Source of the DNA: Planctomycetota bacterium
GTDB lineage: Bacteria > Planctomycetota > UBA1135 > GCA-002686595
Assembly: GCA_016779205.1 (NCBI GenBank)
Contig: JADHOC010000012.1
Location: forward strand, 1 to 64,000
Direction of reading: 5' to 3'
Length of the DNA stretch: 64,000 nucleotides
Numbering within the stretch: position 1 is the first letter of the stretch; every line of letters begins with the position of its first letter. Positions 16,664-25,847 of this stretch are shown in pieces. Both the position numbers and the translations under genes were made by a program. Under the pieces are notes generated by a model. That model ran no database searches. It saw only the letters and a list, made by a program, of their open reading frames with translations, and was not told the DNA's origin.

Positions 16664-17782
16664 ATGCCGACGCTCTACTCCGCGCTCCGCCCGCTCCTGT
16701 TCCGCGCCTCCGCAGAGGGAGCACACCACCTGAGCATCCGCGCCGGCAAGCTCGGCCAGCGGGCCCCGGGCGTCCTGCGCGCGCTCTTTCGCGCCGGCCT
16801 GCCCGCCGACCAGGCGGCCCGGCTCGGCGTGCGCACCCTCGGCCTCGAGTTCACGAACCCCATCGGGATCGCCGCGGGTCTCGACAAGAACGCCGAGCTG
16901 ATCCCCATGTGGTCGGCGGTGGGCCTCGGCTTCTGCGAGGTCGGGTCCATCAGCGCGCAGCCGAGCGCAGGCAACCCCCGGCCCCGCGCGTTCCGGCTCC
17001 CCCAGGACCGGGCGCTGGTGAACCGCATGGGCCTGAACAACCACGGGCTCGAGGTGATCGCCGGGCGCATCGAGTCCACGGGAAGGCCGCCGCGCTTTCC
17101 CCTCGTGATCAACATCGTGAAGACCCACGACCCGGGCATCCTCGGGGACGCAGGGGTCGAGGACTTCGTCACCAGCGCCCGCCGACTCCTCCCGCTCGCG
17201 GACACCCTCGTCCTGAACGTGTCCTGCCCGAACACGACGGAGGGCAAGACCTTCGAGGACCCCGAGGCCCTCGCGCCGCTGCTGGATGCCGTCATGGGAG
17301 CGCGCGGGGAGATGGGCTCGGAGGTCCCGGTGCTGGTCAAGCTCTCGCCCCCCGCGACGGTCGACTTCGATCCCGGCGCTGTGAACGAGCTCGTCGACCT
17401 CTGCATGGAGCGAGGCGTGGCAGGGTTCGTCGCCACCAATACGGCGTCCGACCGAGAGGGCCTGCGCACGCCCTCCGAAGAGCTCGAGGAGATCGGCCGC
17501 GGCGGCCTCAGCGGCGCCCCCCTCGCCGCCCGCGCGGAGGCCCTCGTGCGGCACCTGTACCGGCGCGTCGGCGCACAGGTGCCGATCGTGGGCGTCGGCG
17601 GCATCGACTCCCCGGAGGAGGCGTACCGGCGCATCCGCGCGGGCGCGACGCTGGTGGAGCTCTACACCGGACTGGTCTACGAGGGACCCGGGCTCATCCC
17701 CAGGACGCTACGGCGCCTCGTGGAGCTCCTCGACCGCGACGGCCTCGAGCGAATCCAGGACGCCGTCGGCCTGGACGGCTAG
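16664..17782 (+). CDS. pyrD: dihydroorotate dehydrogenase (quinone), class 2
   Basis: 372 residues from the ATG at 16664. It catalyses oxidation of dihydroorotate to orotate, the fourth step of UMP synthesis, feeding electrons into the quinone pool. Class 2 features: an N-terminal membrane-associated helical region (SALRPLLFRASAEGAHHLSI), FTNPIGIAAGLDKNAE, the substrate loop FRLPQDRALVNRMGLNNHG, the catalytic Ser in LNVSCPNT, the FMN/Lys element VLVKLSPP, VATNTAS, and the C-terminal phosphate-binding VGVGGIDS and LYTGLVYEGPGL. It probably shares a transcript with the BNR lipoprotein upstream and the DUF3592 gene 8 nt downstream. Confidence 0.96.
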   Translation: MPTLYSALRPLLFRASAEGAHHLSIRAGKLGQRAPGVLRALFRAGLPADQAARLGVRTLGLEFTNPIGIAAGLDKNAELIPMWSAVGLGFCEVGSISAQPSAGNPRPRAFRLPQDRALVNRMGLNNHGLEVIAGRIESTGRPPRFPLVINIVKTHDPGILGDAGVEDFVTSARRLLPLADTLVLNVSCPNTTEGKTFEDPEALAPLLDAVMGARGEMGSEVPVLVKLSPPATVDFDPGAVNELVDLCMERGVAGFVATNTASDREGLRTPSEELEEIGRGGLSGAPLAARAEALVRHLYRRVGAQVPIVGVGGIDSPEEAYRRIRAGATLVELYTGLVYEGPGLIPRTLRRLVELLDRDGLERIQDAVGLDG

Positions 17783-17790
17783 GGAGATCG

Positions 17791-18810
17791 ATGGCTGCTC
17801 CGGAATTCGGTCGCGCCGCAGGCGTGCTCTGGTTGCTGCCGGTCCTGTTCTGGAACGGGATCGTCGGCGGGTTCGACACGGTCCTCGCCCTTCAGTACCT
17901 GCGCGAGCGACGGGCACGGCTCGAGTGGGTCGAGGTCGACGCCACCGTCCTGTCGTCCGAGGTCGTCTCGAATCGCTCGAGCGACGGCACCACCTACATG
18001 CCCAAGGTGCGCTTCACCTACCGCTTCGACGGGCGGGACCACGAGTCCGACAGGTACTCGTTCGGGACCTTCTCCACCAGCGATCGGTCCTACGCTCGCG
18101 GGGTGGTCCAGGACCACCCGGAAGGCGCGGAGGTGCCCGCACTCGTCGACCCGGAGGATCCCACCGAGGCCGTGCTCGATGCGTCGGGCGCGGCGTTCCC
18201 CAAGGGCGTGGTGCTGTTCCTGACCCCGTTCCACTGCGTCGGCGTCTGGCTGATCGGCCGGATGCTCCGGGCCTTCACCGCGCGCCGGCCGCGGGCGGGC
18301 GATCGTCACTTCCGTCGCTACGCCGCCATCGACGACGAGGACCGCCTGATCCTCCGACAGCCGCGGCTGGCCCCCTGGGAGGTGACCCTGCTCGCCTTCG
18401 GGGTGTTGTCCTTCATCTGCGTCTTTCCGGTGTTCTTCTTCGCGGGGATGATGGGGTCGGGCTCGCTCGTGCTGCCCGTCCTCACCTGTTGCGCAGTGGG
18501 AGCAGCGGCCGCCCGCCGCTGGAGCGCGCGCAGGCTCCGAGACCCGGCGCGCTTCCTCCACGTGGACCGCCGGCTGGGTCGGTTCTCCTTCCCCGCAGAC
18601 GAGGAGGGGCACCCGATCGCGGACGTGGAGGAGCTCGTCCTGCGCTCGCGGGAGACGAACGTGACCACCAACGGCGTGCCCCAAGTGGACCACAGCCTGA
18701 GCGCTTTCATCGGCGACAGGCGCGTGGCCGTCTTCCGCTTCCGGGGTGCGCCCGAGGCGGGCGAGGCGCTCCGCCGAGGCCTCGCCGCCGAGTTCGGACT
18801 CGCGGAGTGA
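17791..18810 (+). CDS. DUF3592 membrane protein
   Basis: 339 residues from the ATG at 17791, with GGAG a few bases upstream. It has an N-terminal membrane segment (GVLWLLPVLFWNGIVGG), then a DUF3592-type domain: WVEVDATVLSSEV, YMPKVRFTYRFDGRD, DHPEGAEVPALVDPEDPTEAVLD, and a second membrane segment. Two more hydrophobic segments follow around FGVLSFICVFPVFFFAGM, then a cytoplasmic tail with a strand-rich region. Function of the family is unknown. It starts 8 nt after pyrD. Its stop codon at 18808-18810 directly abuts the stop of the convergent DUF3050 gene, leaving no room for a separate terminator. Confidence 0.83.
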   Translation: MAAPEFGRAAGVLWLLPVLFWNGIVGGFDTVLALQYLRERRARLEWVEVDATVLSSEVVSNRSSDGTTYMPKVRFTYRFDGRDHESDRYSFGTFSTSDRSYARGVVQDHPEGAEVPALVDPEDPTEAVLDASGAAFPKGVVLFLTPFHCVGVWLIGRMLRAFTARRPRAGDRHFRRYAAIDDEDRLILRQPRLAPWEVTLLAFGVLSFICVFPVFFFAGMMGSGSLVLPVLTCCAVGAAAARRWSARRLRDPARFLHVDRRLGRFSFPADEEGHPIADVEELVLRSRETNVTTNGVPQVDHSLSAFIGDRRVAVFRFRGAPEAGEALRRGLAAEFGLAE

Positions 18811-19593
18811 TCAGGCCATGGCCGCGAGGACGTCCCAGAGGGCGCGCCTCGCCTCGAGGGCCGTCTCCGCCGCCTCGCGAGCCTCACGCTCCTTGCGGGG
18901 GTCGCCCGCCAGGATCCGGCCCAGGATCCGCCGCGCGAGGGGACCGTGGTGCTCGCCATCGGCCTCGATGTGACGCTCGAGGTAGCGCTTGAACAGGGAG
19001 CAGTCCGTGCCGCCAGCCGTGAGCTCATCCACGATCGGGATGAACAGCTGCGGGATCACGTCCTCGCGGCCGTGGAAGAAGATGGAGGCGCGCACGTGGA
19101 GGGGCCCCTCGAGCAGTTCGAACGTCTTGCGCCCGAAGCGCACGGCGGCCCCCGGGAGCGCGCAGTCCGAGAGGACCTCCAGCGGCGCCTCGCCTTGGCG
19201 GAGCCGTTCGGTCACGCCGCGGATCGGGAGCGTGTCCGCCCCGACCTGCTCCATGGCCGCGAGGTACCACTCGTAGTGGCTCAGGGCGTGCTCGCCGAAC
19301 TCGGCGTCGGACTCCTCGTCGAGGACGATCTCGTTGATGAAGCGCGCGCCCTCTCGGTCCAGCGGGGGCGTCCACACCGGCCCGACGCTGGTGAGGTCGC
19401 GCTGCAGGCTCTTCACGATCGACATGAAGTCCAGCACGCACATGACGTGGTGCTCCATGAAGTTCCTCAGGGCCGCCGGGGAGCGCAGCGACCGCGCGCA
19501 TCGGTGGGAAGCGAGCTCGGCTTTCGCCCGCGCGACGGAGACGGAGTCTGAGGACTCAACGGTATCGAGCTGGGGGGGTTCGACGTTGACCAT
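18811..19593 (-). CDS. DUF3050 family protein (heme-oxygenase-like fold)
   Basis: 260 residues from the ATG at 19593; longer starts upstream add a poor N-terminus. The family signature is FMEHHVMCVLDFMSIVKSLQ, followed by FINEIVLDEESD, HYEWYLAAMEQVGA and ERHIEADGEHHGPLA. These His/Glu/Asp positions (EHH, EIVLDEESD, ERHIEADGEHH) match the arrangement of heme-oxygenase-like proteins, some of which are non-heme diiron oxidases. Whether this one binds iron is not shown by sequence alone. It lies 31 nt behind a 2OG-Fe(II) oxygenase gene on the same strand, so the two probably act in one oxidative pathway. Confidence 0.9.
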   Translation of the reverse strand: MVNVEPPQLDTVESSDSVSVARAKAELASHRCARSLRSPAALRNFMEHHVMCVLDFMSIVKSLQRDLTSVGPVWTPPLDREGARFINEIVLDEESDAEFGEHALSHYEWYLAAMEQVGADTLPIRGVTERLRQGEAPLEVLSDCALPGAAVRFGRKTFELLEGPLHVRASIFFHGREDVIPQLFIPIVDELTAGGTDCSLFKRYLERHIEADGEHHGPLARRILGRILAGDPRKEREAREAAETALEARRALWDVLAAMA

Positions 19594-19624
19594 GCAGACA
19601 GCGTAACCCAGATCGTCGGATTCT

Positions 19625-20710
19625 TCAGGCGGCAGTCGGTCGCGGAGGTGCGCCCTGACTCCCATCGAGAGCCTCACCGCGACGGCTTGCCGCGGGCCGC
19701 GGCGCGAGGGGGTCCGGGAAGAAGAAGTTCCGCGGGATCGACCGCGGCGGGGTCAGCGCCAGCGCCTGGGGCGAGGCCGCTGGGAAGCGGCCCGGGTCGA
19801 TCCAGTTGAAGGGCGTCTCGTGAACGAGGTCGAACCGCTGGAGTACCCCCATGAAGACCGTGCGCTCCCGGCCGTGGTGGACGCGGCTCCCCTGGTGCAG
19901 GGTGGTCGACGTGTCGAGGAGCAGGATCCGGCCGCGCTTGCCGGTCATGGTGACAAGATCAGCGGGGTCCACGACCCTGCGCACCTCTTCGTCGGCGTAC
20001 GGCCCCGCACGCATGTACGAGCCCACGGGGCCGACGGGGCGGCCGCCCAGCTTGCGGACGGCCTCTCGGGACGCCGCGGCCGGCAGGAAGGTCAGCGGCC
20101 CGTCGCGCTCGTCCTCGACGTCCGAGAGCAGGACGAAGACCTTGATCTGACGGTCGTCTTCCCCGTCGAAGTGGAAGAGCTGGCTGCCCGCCCAGGGCTC
20201 CCCATCGGGCTGCTCCTGGCCGGGGGAGTAACCGACGGCCACACGCCTCAGCAGCGGAACACCGCCGAGGTAGTCCGAGGCGCACGCGAGGAGCTCGTCG
20301 GACACCATCGCGTCCACCAGCTCGGGGCGCTCATCGAGACCGTCGTCCCCCAGGAGGTCAAAGGCGATCCGATACCTGCCGGGGGCCTCAGCCTCGAGCC
20401 GCGGGAGGTGGGGCCGCGCTCCGTCGATGACGCCGTCGCAGGAGTGAATCAGGGCGTCCATGCCGGGGAGTTCGCCGGGCTCGATCCAGCGGTAGCCGAG
20501 CTCGGGGTCGATCTTTATGGGGCAGCCGGTGCGCTTGATGAGCGCCTTGCCCGCGAGCGACCGCTGCTTCCGCGCTCCCCAGTGCGTCAGCCTCCGGTGC
20601 CCCTTGAGCACCCGGAACCCCAGCTCACTCGCGTACATCGAGTAATGCAGGCGGGTGCGCAGGCCCACGCCGCGATCGCGGTGGGCGTCCTGGTGAACGG
20701 AGTTGGACAT
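19625..20710 (-). CDS. phytanoyl-CoA dioxygenase-like 2OG-Fe(II) oxygenase
   Basis: 361 residues. The double-stranded beta-helix core shows the iron-binding HxD in SQLFHFDGEDD, the distal His in TTLHQGSRVHHG, and the 2-oxoglutarate-binding Arg in HGRERTVFMG. The segment IKVFVLLSDV followed by GPLTFLPAAAS is typical of PhyH-like enzymes. It is soluble, with a basic N-terminal region (GHRRLTHWGARKQRS). The reaction would be hydroxylation or a related 2OG-dependent oxidation of an unknown substrate. Operon with the DUF3050 gene downstream; a perfect inverted repeat lies 10 nt before the start (20720-20739). Confidence 0.82.
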   Translation of the reverse strand: MSNSVHQDAHRDRGVGLRTRLHYSMYASELGFRVLKGHRRLTHWGARKQRSLAGKALIKRTGCPIKIDPELGYRWIEPGELPGMDALIHSCDGVIDGARPHLPRLEAEAPGRYRIAFDLLGDDGLDERPELVDAMVSDELLACASDYLGGVPLLRRVAVGYSPGQEQPDGEPWAGSQLFHFDGEDDRQIKVFVLLSDVEDERDGPLTFLPAAASREAVRKLGGRPVGPVGSYMRAGPYADEEVRRVVDPADLVTMTGKRGRILLLDTSTTLHQGSRVHHGRERTVFMGVLQRFDLVHETPFNWIDPGRFPAASPQALALTPPRSIPRNFFFPDPLAPRPAASRRGEALDGSQGAPPRPTAA

Positions 20711-20719
20711 CGGCCGGTG

Positions 20720-20739
20720 CCTTAGGGTATGCCCTAAGG
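20720..20739. promoter_or_regulatory. perfect inverted repeat upstream of the 2OG oxygenase gene
   Basis: CCTTAGGG-TATG-CCCTAAGG is an exact 8-bp dyad with a 4-nt centre, lying between the end of the GT39-like gene (20762) and the start of the oxygenase gene (20710). It is A+T-richer than its surroundings. This is what an operator for a dimeric repressor would look like. It could also be a small hairpin in the transcript; no T tract follows on either strand. Confidence 0.45.
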
Positions 20740-20761
20740 ATAAACCCGACCTCAGGACACC

Positions 20762-22414
20762 TCAATGGGCGTAGGCATCTTTCGGCTGTTTCGACCCTCG
20801 CAGTTGCCACTGGATCCAGAATTGGTTCCGAGCGGACCACGGAAAGGGCAGCTCCCCCGGCCTGAGGGGTGAGAAATAGGGTTTGAAGCGCTCCGGGGCG
20901 GCAGCTTCCAGCGCGGCGAGCGACTCCCCGAAGCCCCGCACCAGCGCCTCGAACCGGTCCCTCTGGGGCCCTGGCGCCATGTCCGGGGGCGGAGTCATGG
21001 TCGATCCGTACTTGAGCCTCCCCGAGAGGGTGAAGAGCACAATGTCCGCCTCGAGGTCCGAGCGGTGCTCCAGGGCACGCCGCATGGCCTCCACCAGCCG
21101 CTCCGGATCATCCCCGGCGCGCTCGAAGAGGAAGCCCCCCACGCTCTCGACCAGGTGCCCGGGCGCCGTGGCGTTGAGGTGCGCCCGATCCGGGCGGAGG
21201 TAGGAGGCCGTGGAGGCGGCCAGGAGAGTCAGCACGACGCCGACGACCGGGTAGGAGAGCGCCGGCCGCCAGCGGGCGAGCCAGACGCCGAGGCTGATCC
21301 AGGCGACCGGGTGAAGCGGGAGCATGTAGCGATAGCCGTTGACCCCCTTCAGCGGCTGGCCGTGGAAGCTCCCGAAGACGTAGCTGAGGGTCCAGAGCAC
21401 CGGGTACAGCGCGAGCGCCAGCTCCGGCCGCACCTCTCGCTCGCGGACGAGCGCCCTGAGCGAGCCCAGCGAGACCACCACCCAGGCGGACACCGCGAGG
21501 CCGAGGAGCACGAACTCGATGGCCCGGCCAGCGCCGCCCAGCTCAGGGAGGAAGATCGAGTGAGGCAGGTAGCCCGTCACCAGCTCGGCGAACGTCTCCG
21601 CCGCACCGGCGAGCGAGGTCTGGAAGTGCCCCGCCGCGGACTTGCCGTAGACGCCGAGGCCTTGCCAGTCGTGGGTCAGGTTGTAGACCCACCAGGGTCC
21701 GAGGCCCACGGCCACGCCGATGGCCCTCACCCCCATGTCCGCCCGGAACCAGGCCCGCCGATCCCGGAGCGCCTCGAGGATCAGCATCACCCCGAGCCAC
21801 AGGGCCAGCCCGTAGTGGAACCACAGGGAGAGTCCCGCGAGCACGCCGACCGCGAAGGCCTCCGGGAGCCGGCGCTCCTGCCGGAATGCGTGGCGGCTCC
21901 AGAACAGGAGCAACGCCATGGCGAAGGCGTTCGCCTCCACGTGGGAGGCCCACGCCAGCGCCCCGACCATCGCGTAGCCGGGCGAGGGGACGCAGGCGAA
22001 GAGCCCGGCGATCCACGCGGCCCGTCGCGAGAAGAGCCGATCCACGAGCAGGAAGAGGCACGCGATCGTGACCCAGTCGTAGAGCAGGTTGGGGAGCCGC
22101 ATGGTGAGCGGCGAACCGCCGAACACCTTGAAGCTCAACGCGTCGAGCCCGATGGTCAGGAGCGTGCCCCCCTGGAAGTGCCCCTGCTGATAGTCGAGGT
22201 ACGGCACAAGCGGCCCGTCGACCCACTCCTGGGCGGCCATCCCGCGACGCCATTCCTCGGTGTCCGGGAGTCCTCCCGGGGAAATCTCCTCCGGGGGCAT
22301 CGCGATCAGCGTGAGCTTGATCAGCGCCGCGAGCAGCAGGAGCAGCGCCACAGCGCGCGCCCTTCCCGGATGCACCAATCGGCCCGGGGCGCCTTCCTGG
22401 ATCCTTTTCGCCAT
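20762..22414 (-). CDS. GT39-like polytopic membrane glycosyltransferase
   Basis: 550 residues from the ATG at 22414; the frame is open further upstream, but MAKRIQEG with the following ALLLLLAALIKLTLIA is the natural start. About ten membrane segments. The first extracytoplasmic loop, after the first segment, has the acidic ISPGGLPDTEEWRRG, the position of the catalytic acidic pair in GT-C/GT39 (ArnT- and PMT-like) transferases. FHGQPLKGVNGYRYMLPLHP resembles the later conserved loop of such proteins. It would use a lipid-linked sugar donor on the outer face of the membrane. Acceptor unknown. The C-terminal about 130 residues are soluble. Confidence 0.82.
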   Translation of the reverse strand: MAKRIQEGAPGRLVHPGRARAVALLLLLAALIKLTLIAMPPEEISPGGLPDTEEWRRGMAAQEWVDGPLVPYLDYQQGHFQGGTLLTIGLDALSFKVFGGSPLTMRLPNLLYDWVTIACLFLLVDRLFSRRAAWIAGLFACVPSPGYAMVGALAWASHVEANAFAMALLLFWSRHAFRQERRLPEAFAVGVLAGLSLWFHYGLALWLGVMLILEALRDRRAWFRADMGVRAIGVAVGLGPWWVYNLTHDWQGLGVYGKSAAGHFQTSLAGAAETFAELVTGYLPHSIFLPELGGAGRAIEFVLLGLAVSAWVVVSLGSLRALVREREVRPELALALYPVLWTLSYVFGSFHGQPLKGVNGYRYMLPLHPVAWISLGVWLARWRPALSYPVVGVVLTLLAASTASYLRPDRAHLNATAPGHLVESVGGFLFERAGDDPERLVEAMRRALEHRSDLEADIVLFTLSGRLKYGSTMTPPPDMAPGPQRDRFEALVRGFGESLAALEAAAPERFKPYFSPLRPGELPFPWSARNQFWIQWQLRGSKQPKDAYAH

Positions 22415-22562
22415 ACCTTCCTGGAGTGGAACCCAGGGTGTGAGGCCGAGGATATGGGGTAGCAGAAGCAGGAATGACGCGGATTCGATAGCTTCTCTCT
22501 CCCGGCGTGGCCTCCCCCAGGCGCCCACACCGGGGATGCCTGCCCCCCCCGCAGCACGGACC

Positions 22563-22922
22563 ATGGCTCCCCAATCTGTACTCGTCGTCGAGGACAATCC
22601 CGTCCTCGCAGAGGCGATCACCTTCGCGCTCAGCACCTTCGGCTGGAGCGTGACCGGGCCATTCGCGACCAACGAAGCGGCCCTGGCGGCCATTCAATCC
22701 GAGGTGTTCACGGCGGCGATCCTTGACCTCGATCTGGGGGCGACCCTGTCAGTCCCCACGGCCGAGCGCCTCCGCGAACGCGGCATCCCCTTCCTGTTCA
22801 TGACGGGGCACGACGCCGCCGGGGTGGTCCCCGCGGAGTTCCAGAACGAGCCGTGCCTGGTGAAGCCGGTGGAGCCCGAGCAGCTCGTCCAGGCCCTCGA
22901 GGCCCTCACGAGCGGCTCCTGA
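22563..22922 (+). CDS. single-domain response regulator receiver
   Basis: 119 residues from the ATG at 22563. Receiver-domain residues are all present: acidic pair E10/D11 (VVEDN), phospho-acceptor D55 (ILDLDLG), Thr in FMTGHD and Lys in LVKPV. There is no output domain, so it acts by protein contact or phosphate shuttling. No kinase is adjacent; the GAF kinase at 10604 is the only one in the window. Divergent from the GT39-like gene with 148 nt between starts. That gap holds two promoters at most and nothing else I can support. Confidence 0.92.
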   Translation: MAPQSVLVVEDNPVLAEAITFALSTFGWSVTGPFATNEAALAAIQSEVFTAAILDLDLGATLSVPTAERLRERGIPFLFMTGHDAAGVVPAEFQNEPCLVKPVEPEQLVQALEALTSGS

Positions 22923-23037
22923 ACGAGCCGCGCCTGCGCCCCTGCGAGGGCGCGCCGGCTTCGCGACCTCCGGCTCAAGCGGAGACGCTCCCCGAGCCGA
23001 TGGGAGACCGGTGTGCCTCCGCGAAGGGGGCGTCCCC

Positions 23038-23565
23038 ATGGCCATGCCTCCCCGCACCACCAGCGCGACGCTCCGCGGCTTCACGATCCTCGAGCTGCTC
23101 ATCATCCTCGCGCTGCTCACGATCACGGCGAGCGTCGGGATCCCCGCGTACTTCGCCCGCCCTGCGGTGACCCTCGACAGCGCCGCGCGCCTGCTCGCGG
23201 CCGACATGCGTGAGGTCCAGAACCGCGCCGCCCTCTACCGCCTCCCGTTGATGGTGGAGTTCCCCGAGGACGGCACCGGCTATCGGGGCGTCAAGGAGAA
23301 CGGCGAGCCGCTCCACTCTCCCTACACCGACGGCCCCTTCGTCCGCGTCTATCCCGCGGACGCCGTCTTCGAGGGCGTCCGCGTCCTCGAGGTCCGCGCA
23401 CCCCGAGGGAACAGGGTCGCCTTCAACCCCAAGGGCCTGGCGGCAGCGACGGCCTCGATCGTCCTCGGCTTCGACGGCGAGACGCGCACGATCCGCATCC
23501 GGAAGGGCTCCGGGCTCGTCGAGATCGACGGCCTGGAAGACCCCTGGTTCGACTCCGGGCTCTAG
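23038..23565 (+). CDS. type II secretion pseudopilin (GspH-like)
   Basis: 175 residues from the ATG at 23038, preceded by a purine-rich AAGGGGG; an upstream GTG at 23011 is also in frame. The prepilin signature is complete: a basic leader, cleavage before GFTILELLIILALL with Glu at position 5, and the long hydrophobic alpha1 helix. The rest (AARLLAADMREVQNRAALY, beta-rich C-terminus) suits a GspH/FimT minor pseudopilin. No other secretion gene is nearby, so it is an orphan. Its stop TAG and the stop of the convergent rhodanese gene share the palindrome CTAG at 23562-23565. Confidence 0.82.
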   Translation: MAMPPRTTSATLRGFTILELLIILALLTITASVGIPAYFARPAVTLDSAARLLAADMREVQNRAALYRLPLMVEFPEDGTGYRGVKENGEPLHSPYTDGPFVRVYPADAVFEGVRVLEVRAPRGNRVAFNPKGLAAATASIVLGFDGETRTIRIRKGSGLVEIDGLEDPWFDSGL

Positions 23566-24080
23566 CGGCTGGCTTCCCAGGCCTCGAGCCCGCCGCGGAC
23601 CGCGAAGACGTTCTCGAATCCGTGGCCCAGGAAGTAGCTGGCCACGTCGAGGCTCCGGTCGCCGTTCGCGCAGATGAACACGATCCGACGGTCCTTCGGG
23701 AGCGACATGTACTTGTCGGAGGCGTCGTAGTCGAGGGGCTCAGCGCCCTCCGCTGCCGCCTCGGTGCGCTCGTCCGGGGTCCTGACGTCCACGAAGGAGA
23801 AGTCCTCGCCCGAGGCCGTGAGCCCGCGCACCTCATCGGGGTGGATCTGGCGCTCCCTGTCCATGGTCTCGGCTCGCACGATGGTCTCGACCATGTCCTT
23901 GAGGTCGAGGATGTTGTGGTCCTTGGCCACCTGGGCGAGGGTGTCGGAGGGCTGGAATCCACAGGCCGAGCAGCCCCCGACGTGATAGCGCTGGAACAGC
24001 GCACGCTGGGCAGCGGGGGCGACGGAGAGGATCTGCTCCATCGTCATCTCGGGCGTGATCGTGAGGCTCTGGTCGGTCAT
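23562..24080 (-). CDS. DUF1858-rhodanese fusion protein
   Basis: 172 residues from the ATG at 24080. Residues about 1-60 are a DUF1858-type domain (ITPEMTMEQILSVAPAA, ending in the Cys pair GGCSACGF), and residues about 70-172 a rhodanese domain. The rhodanese loop is FICANGDRSLD with the catalytic Cys, and VDVRTPDE is the usual N-terminal motif. The likely role is sulfur transfer or sulfide handling with the CxxC of the first domain as partner thiol; the substrate is not known. Divergent from prolyl-tRNA synthetase with about 230 nt between starts; I saw no gene or clear riboswitch in that gap. Confidence 0.88.
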   Translation of the reverse strand: MTDQSLTITPEMTMEQILSVAPAAQRALFQRYHVGGCSACGFQPSDTLAQVAKDHNILDLKDMVETIVRAETMDRERQIHPDEVRGLTASGEDFSFVDVRTPDERTEAAAEGAEPLDYDASDKYMSLPKDRRIVFICANGDRSLDVASYFLGHGFENVFAVRGGLEAWEASR

Positions 24081-24312
24081 CGTGTCTGGTCGGTCAGTGG
24101 AGGCGCGGGAGCATAGTCTACGCCCGCCCCGGTCCCACCCGCCGGGCCCAGCTTCGCTTCTCATCGGCCAGGATTGCCCCGTGATGAGCACATTCCAGCG
24201 GCGCGCCGCGCCGGGGGAGGGCCCGTCCAGCTAACCTCCCCCACCCGGCGAACGGGCGAGGCCCACCTGAACGGGCCGCCGCCGCCGGAGCCCCGACCAG
24301 AGAGGAGAGCCA

Positions 24313-25785
24313 GTGGCCCAGGCCAAGATCAAACCCCGCGCCGAAGACTACGCGCAGTGGTATCAGGACATCATCCAGCACGCCGACCTCGCGGAGCCCG
24401 CGGGCGTCGTCAAGGGCTGCATGGTCATCAAGCCCCACGGGTACGCCATCTGGGAGGCCATGCAGGCTGACCTGGACCGGCGCTTCAAGGCCACCGGGCA
24501 CAAGAACGCCGCCTTCCCCCTGCTCATCCCCATGAGCTTCCTCGAGAAGGAGGCGGAGCACGTGGAGGGATTCGCACCGGAGCTCGCGGTGGTGACCCAC
24601 GCGGGCGGAAAGGAGCTCGAGGAGGCGTACTGCATCCGCCCCACTTCCGAGACCATCATCGGGCACTTCTTCGCCAAGTGGATCGACTCGCACCGCGACC
24701 TCCCCCTGCTGATCAACCAGTGGGCGAACGTCATGCGCTGGGAGCTGCGCACGCGCATGTTCCTGCGCACGAGCGAGTTCTTCTGGCAGGAAGGGCACAC
24801 CGCGCACGCCACCCACGACGAGGCGAAGGAGGAGGTGGCGCGCATGCTCGACGTCTACCGCGACTTCGCGCGCGAGATGATGGCCATGCCCGTGGTGCGC
24901 GGGGTCAAGAGCGCCCACGAACGCTTCGCCGGCGCGCTCGAGACCCTGACCATCGAGGCCATGATGCAGGACGGCAAGGCCCTGCAGTCGGGCACGAGCC
25001 ATGACCTCGGGCAGAACTTCGGCAAGGCCTTCGACGTGACCTTCCAGAACGCCGAGGGCGAGCGCGAGTACGTCTGGCAGACCTCGTGGGGTCTGTCGAC
25101 CCGCATGATCGGCGCGCTGATCATGACCCACTCCGACGACGACGGCCTCGTCCTCCCGCCGCGCCTCGCGCCGATCCACGTTGTGATCGTCCCGATCTAC
25201 CGCAAGGACGAGGAGCGCGACGCCGTCCTCGAGGCCGCCGACCGGATCGCCGCTGACCTCAGCGACGACGGCCTGCGGGTCGAGGTGGACAAGCGCACCG
25301 GCATGAAGCCCGGGGCAAAGTACTACGAGTGGGAGCGCAAGGGCGTCCCCATGCGCCTCGAGATCGGCCCCCGTGACCTCGAGCAGCGCGCGGTCATGAG
25401 CAAGATGCGACTGGCCGAGCTCGACGAGCGCGGCCGGCCCGTGAAGGAGACCCTCCCCTGGGATGGACTCGGGGTCGAGATCGGCAAGCGCCTCGACCGC
25501 TTCCAGGAGGAGCTCTACGAGCGCGCCCTCAAGATGCGCGAGGAGAACACCCACCTGGTGGACACCTGGGACGACTTCGTGGCGGCCTTCGAGGGCAGCA
25601 AGAGCTCCTTCGTCTACGCCCACTGGGACGGGACGACGGAGACCGAGCTCGCCATCAAGGAGGCGACCAAGGCCACCATCCGCTGCATCCCCCTGGAGGG
25701 CGAGGGGCCGCCGGCCGAGCCCGGGAAGTGCATCAAGACCGGTGAGCCCAGCGCCCAGAGGGTGCTGTTCGCGAAGAACTACTGA
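24313..25785 (+). CDS. proS: prolyl-tRNA synthetase, archaeal/eukaryotic-like (ProS type 3)
   Basis: 490 residues, short for a bacterial ProRS and right for the type 3 form, which lacks the large editing insertion. GTG start at 24313 behind GAGGAGAG. It charges tRNA-Pro with proline. Class II core motifs: [29 protein letters not shown], motif 2 [32 protein letters not shown], and motif 3 at [13 protein letters not shown]. An anticodon-binding domain follows ([34 protein letters not shown]), then a C-terminal domain ending in [14 protein letters not shown], the conserved Tyr end of the type 3 enzymes. A strong hairpin follows at 25808. Confidence 0.97.
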   Translation: MAQAKIKPRAEDYAQWYQDIIQHADLAEPAGVVKGCMVIKPHGYAIWEAMQADLDRRFKATGHKNAAFPLLIPMSFLEKEAEHVEGFAPELAVVTHAGGKELEEAYCIRPTSETIIGHFFAKWIDSHRDLPLLINQWANVMRWELRTRMFLRTSEFFWQEGHTAHATHDEAKEEVARMLDVYRDFAREMMAMPVVRGVKSAHERFAGALETLTIEAMMQDGKALQSGTSHDLGQNFGKAFDVTFQNAEGEREYVWQTSWGLSTRMIGALIMTHSDDDGLVLPPRLAPIHVVIVPIYRKDEERDAVLEAADRIAADLSDDGLRVEVDKRTGMKPGAKYYEWERKGVPMRLEIGPRDLEQRAVMSKMRLAELDERGRPVKETLPWDGLGVEIGKRLDRFQEELYERALKMREENTHLVDTWDDFVAAFEGSKSSFVYAHWDGTTETELAIKEATKATIRCIPLEGEGPPAEPGKCIKTGEPSAQRVLFAKNY

Positions 25786-25807
25786 TTCTACCCCTACCCG
25801 CGGTGGT

Positions 25808-25847
25808 CAGGGAGGCCCCCCCGCGCAGACGCGGGGGGGCCTCCCTG
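25808..25847 (+). terminator. strong 18-bp hairpin after proS
   Basis: Two perfectly complementary 18-nt arms (25808-25825 and 25830-25847) flank a CAGA loop 22 nt after the proS stop. No T tract follows, but the stem is by far the strongest in the window. It fits the end of the proS transcript. The remaining DNA to 26007 is G+C-rich with no gene I can support. Confidence 0.75.
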
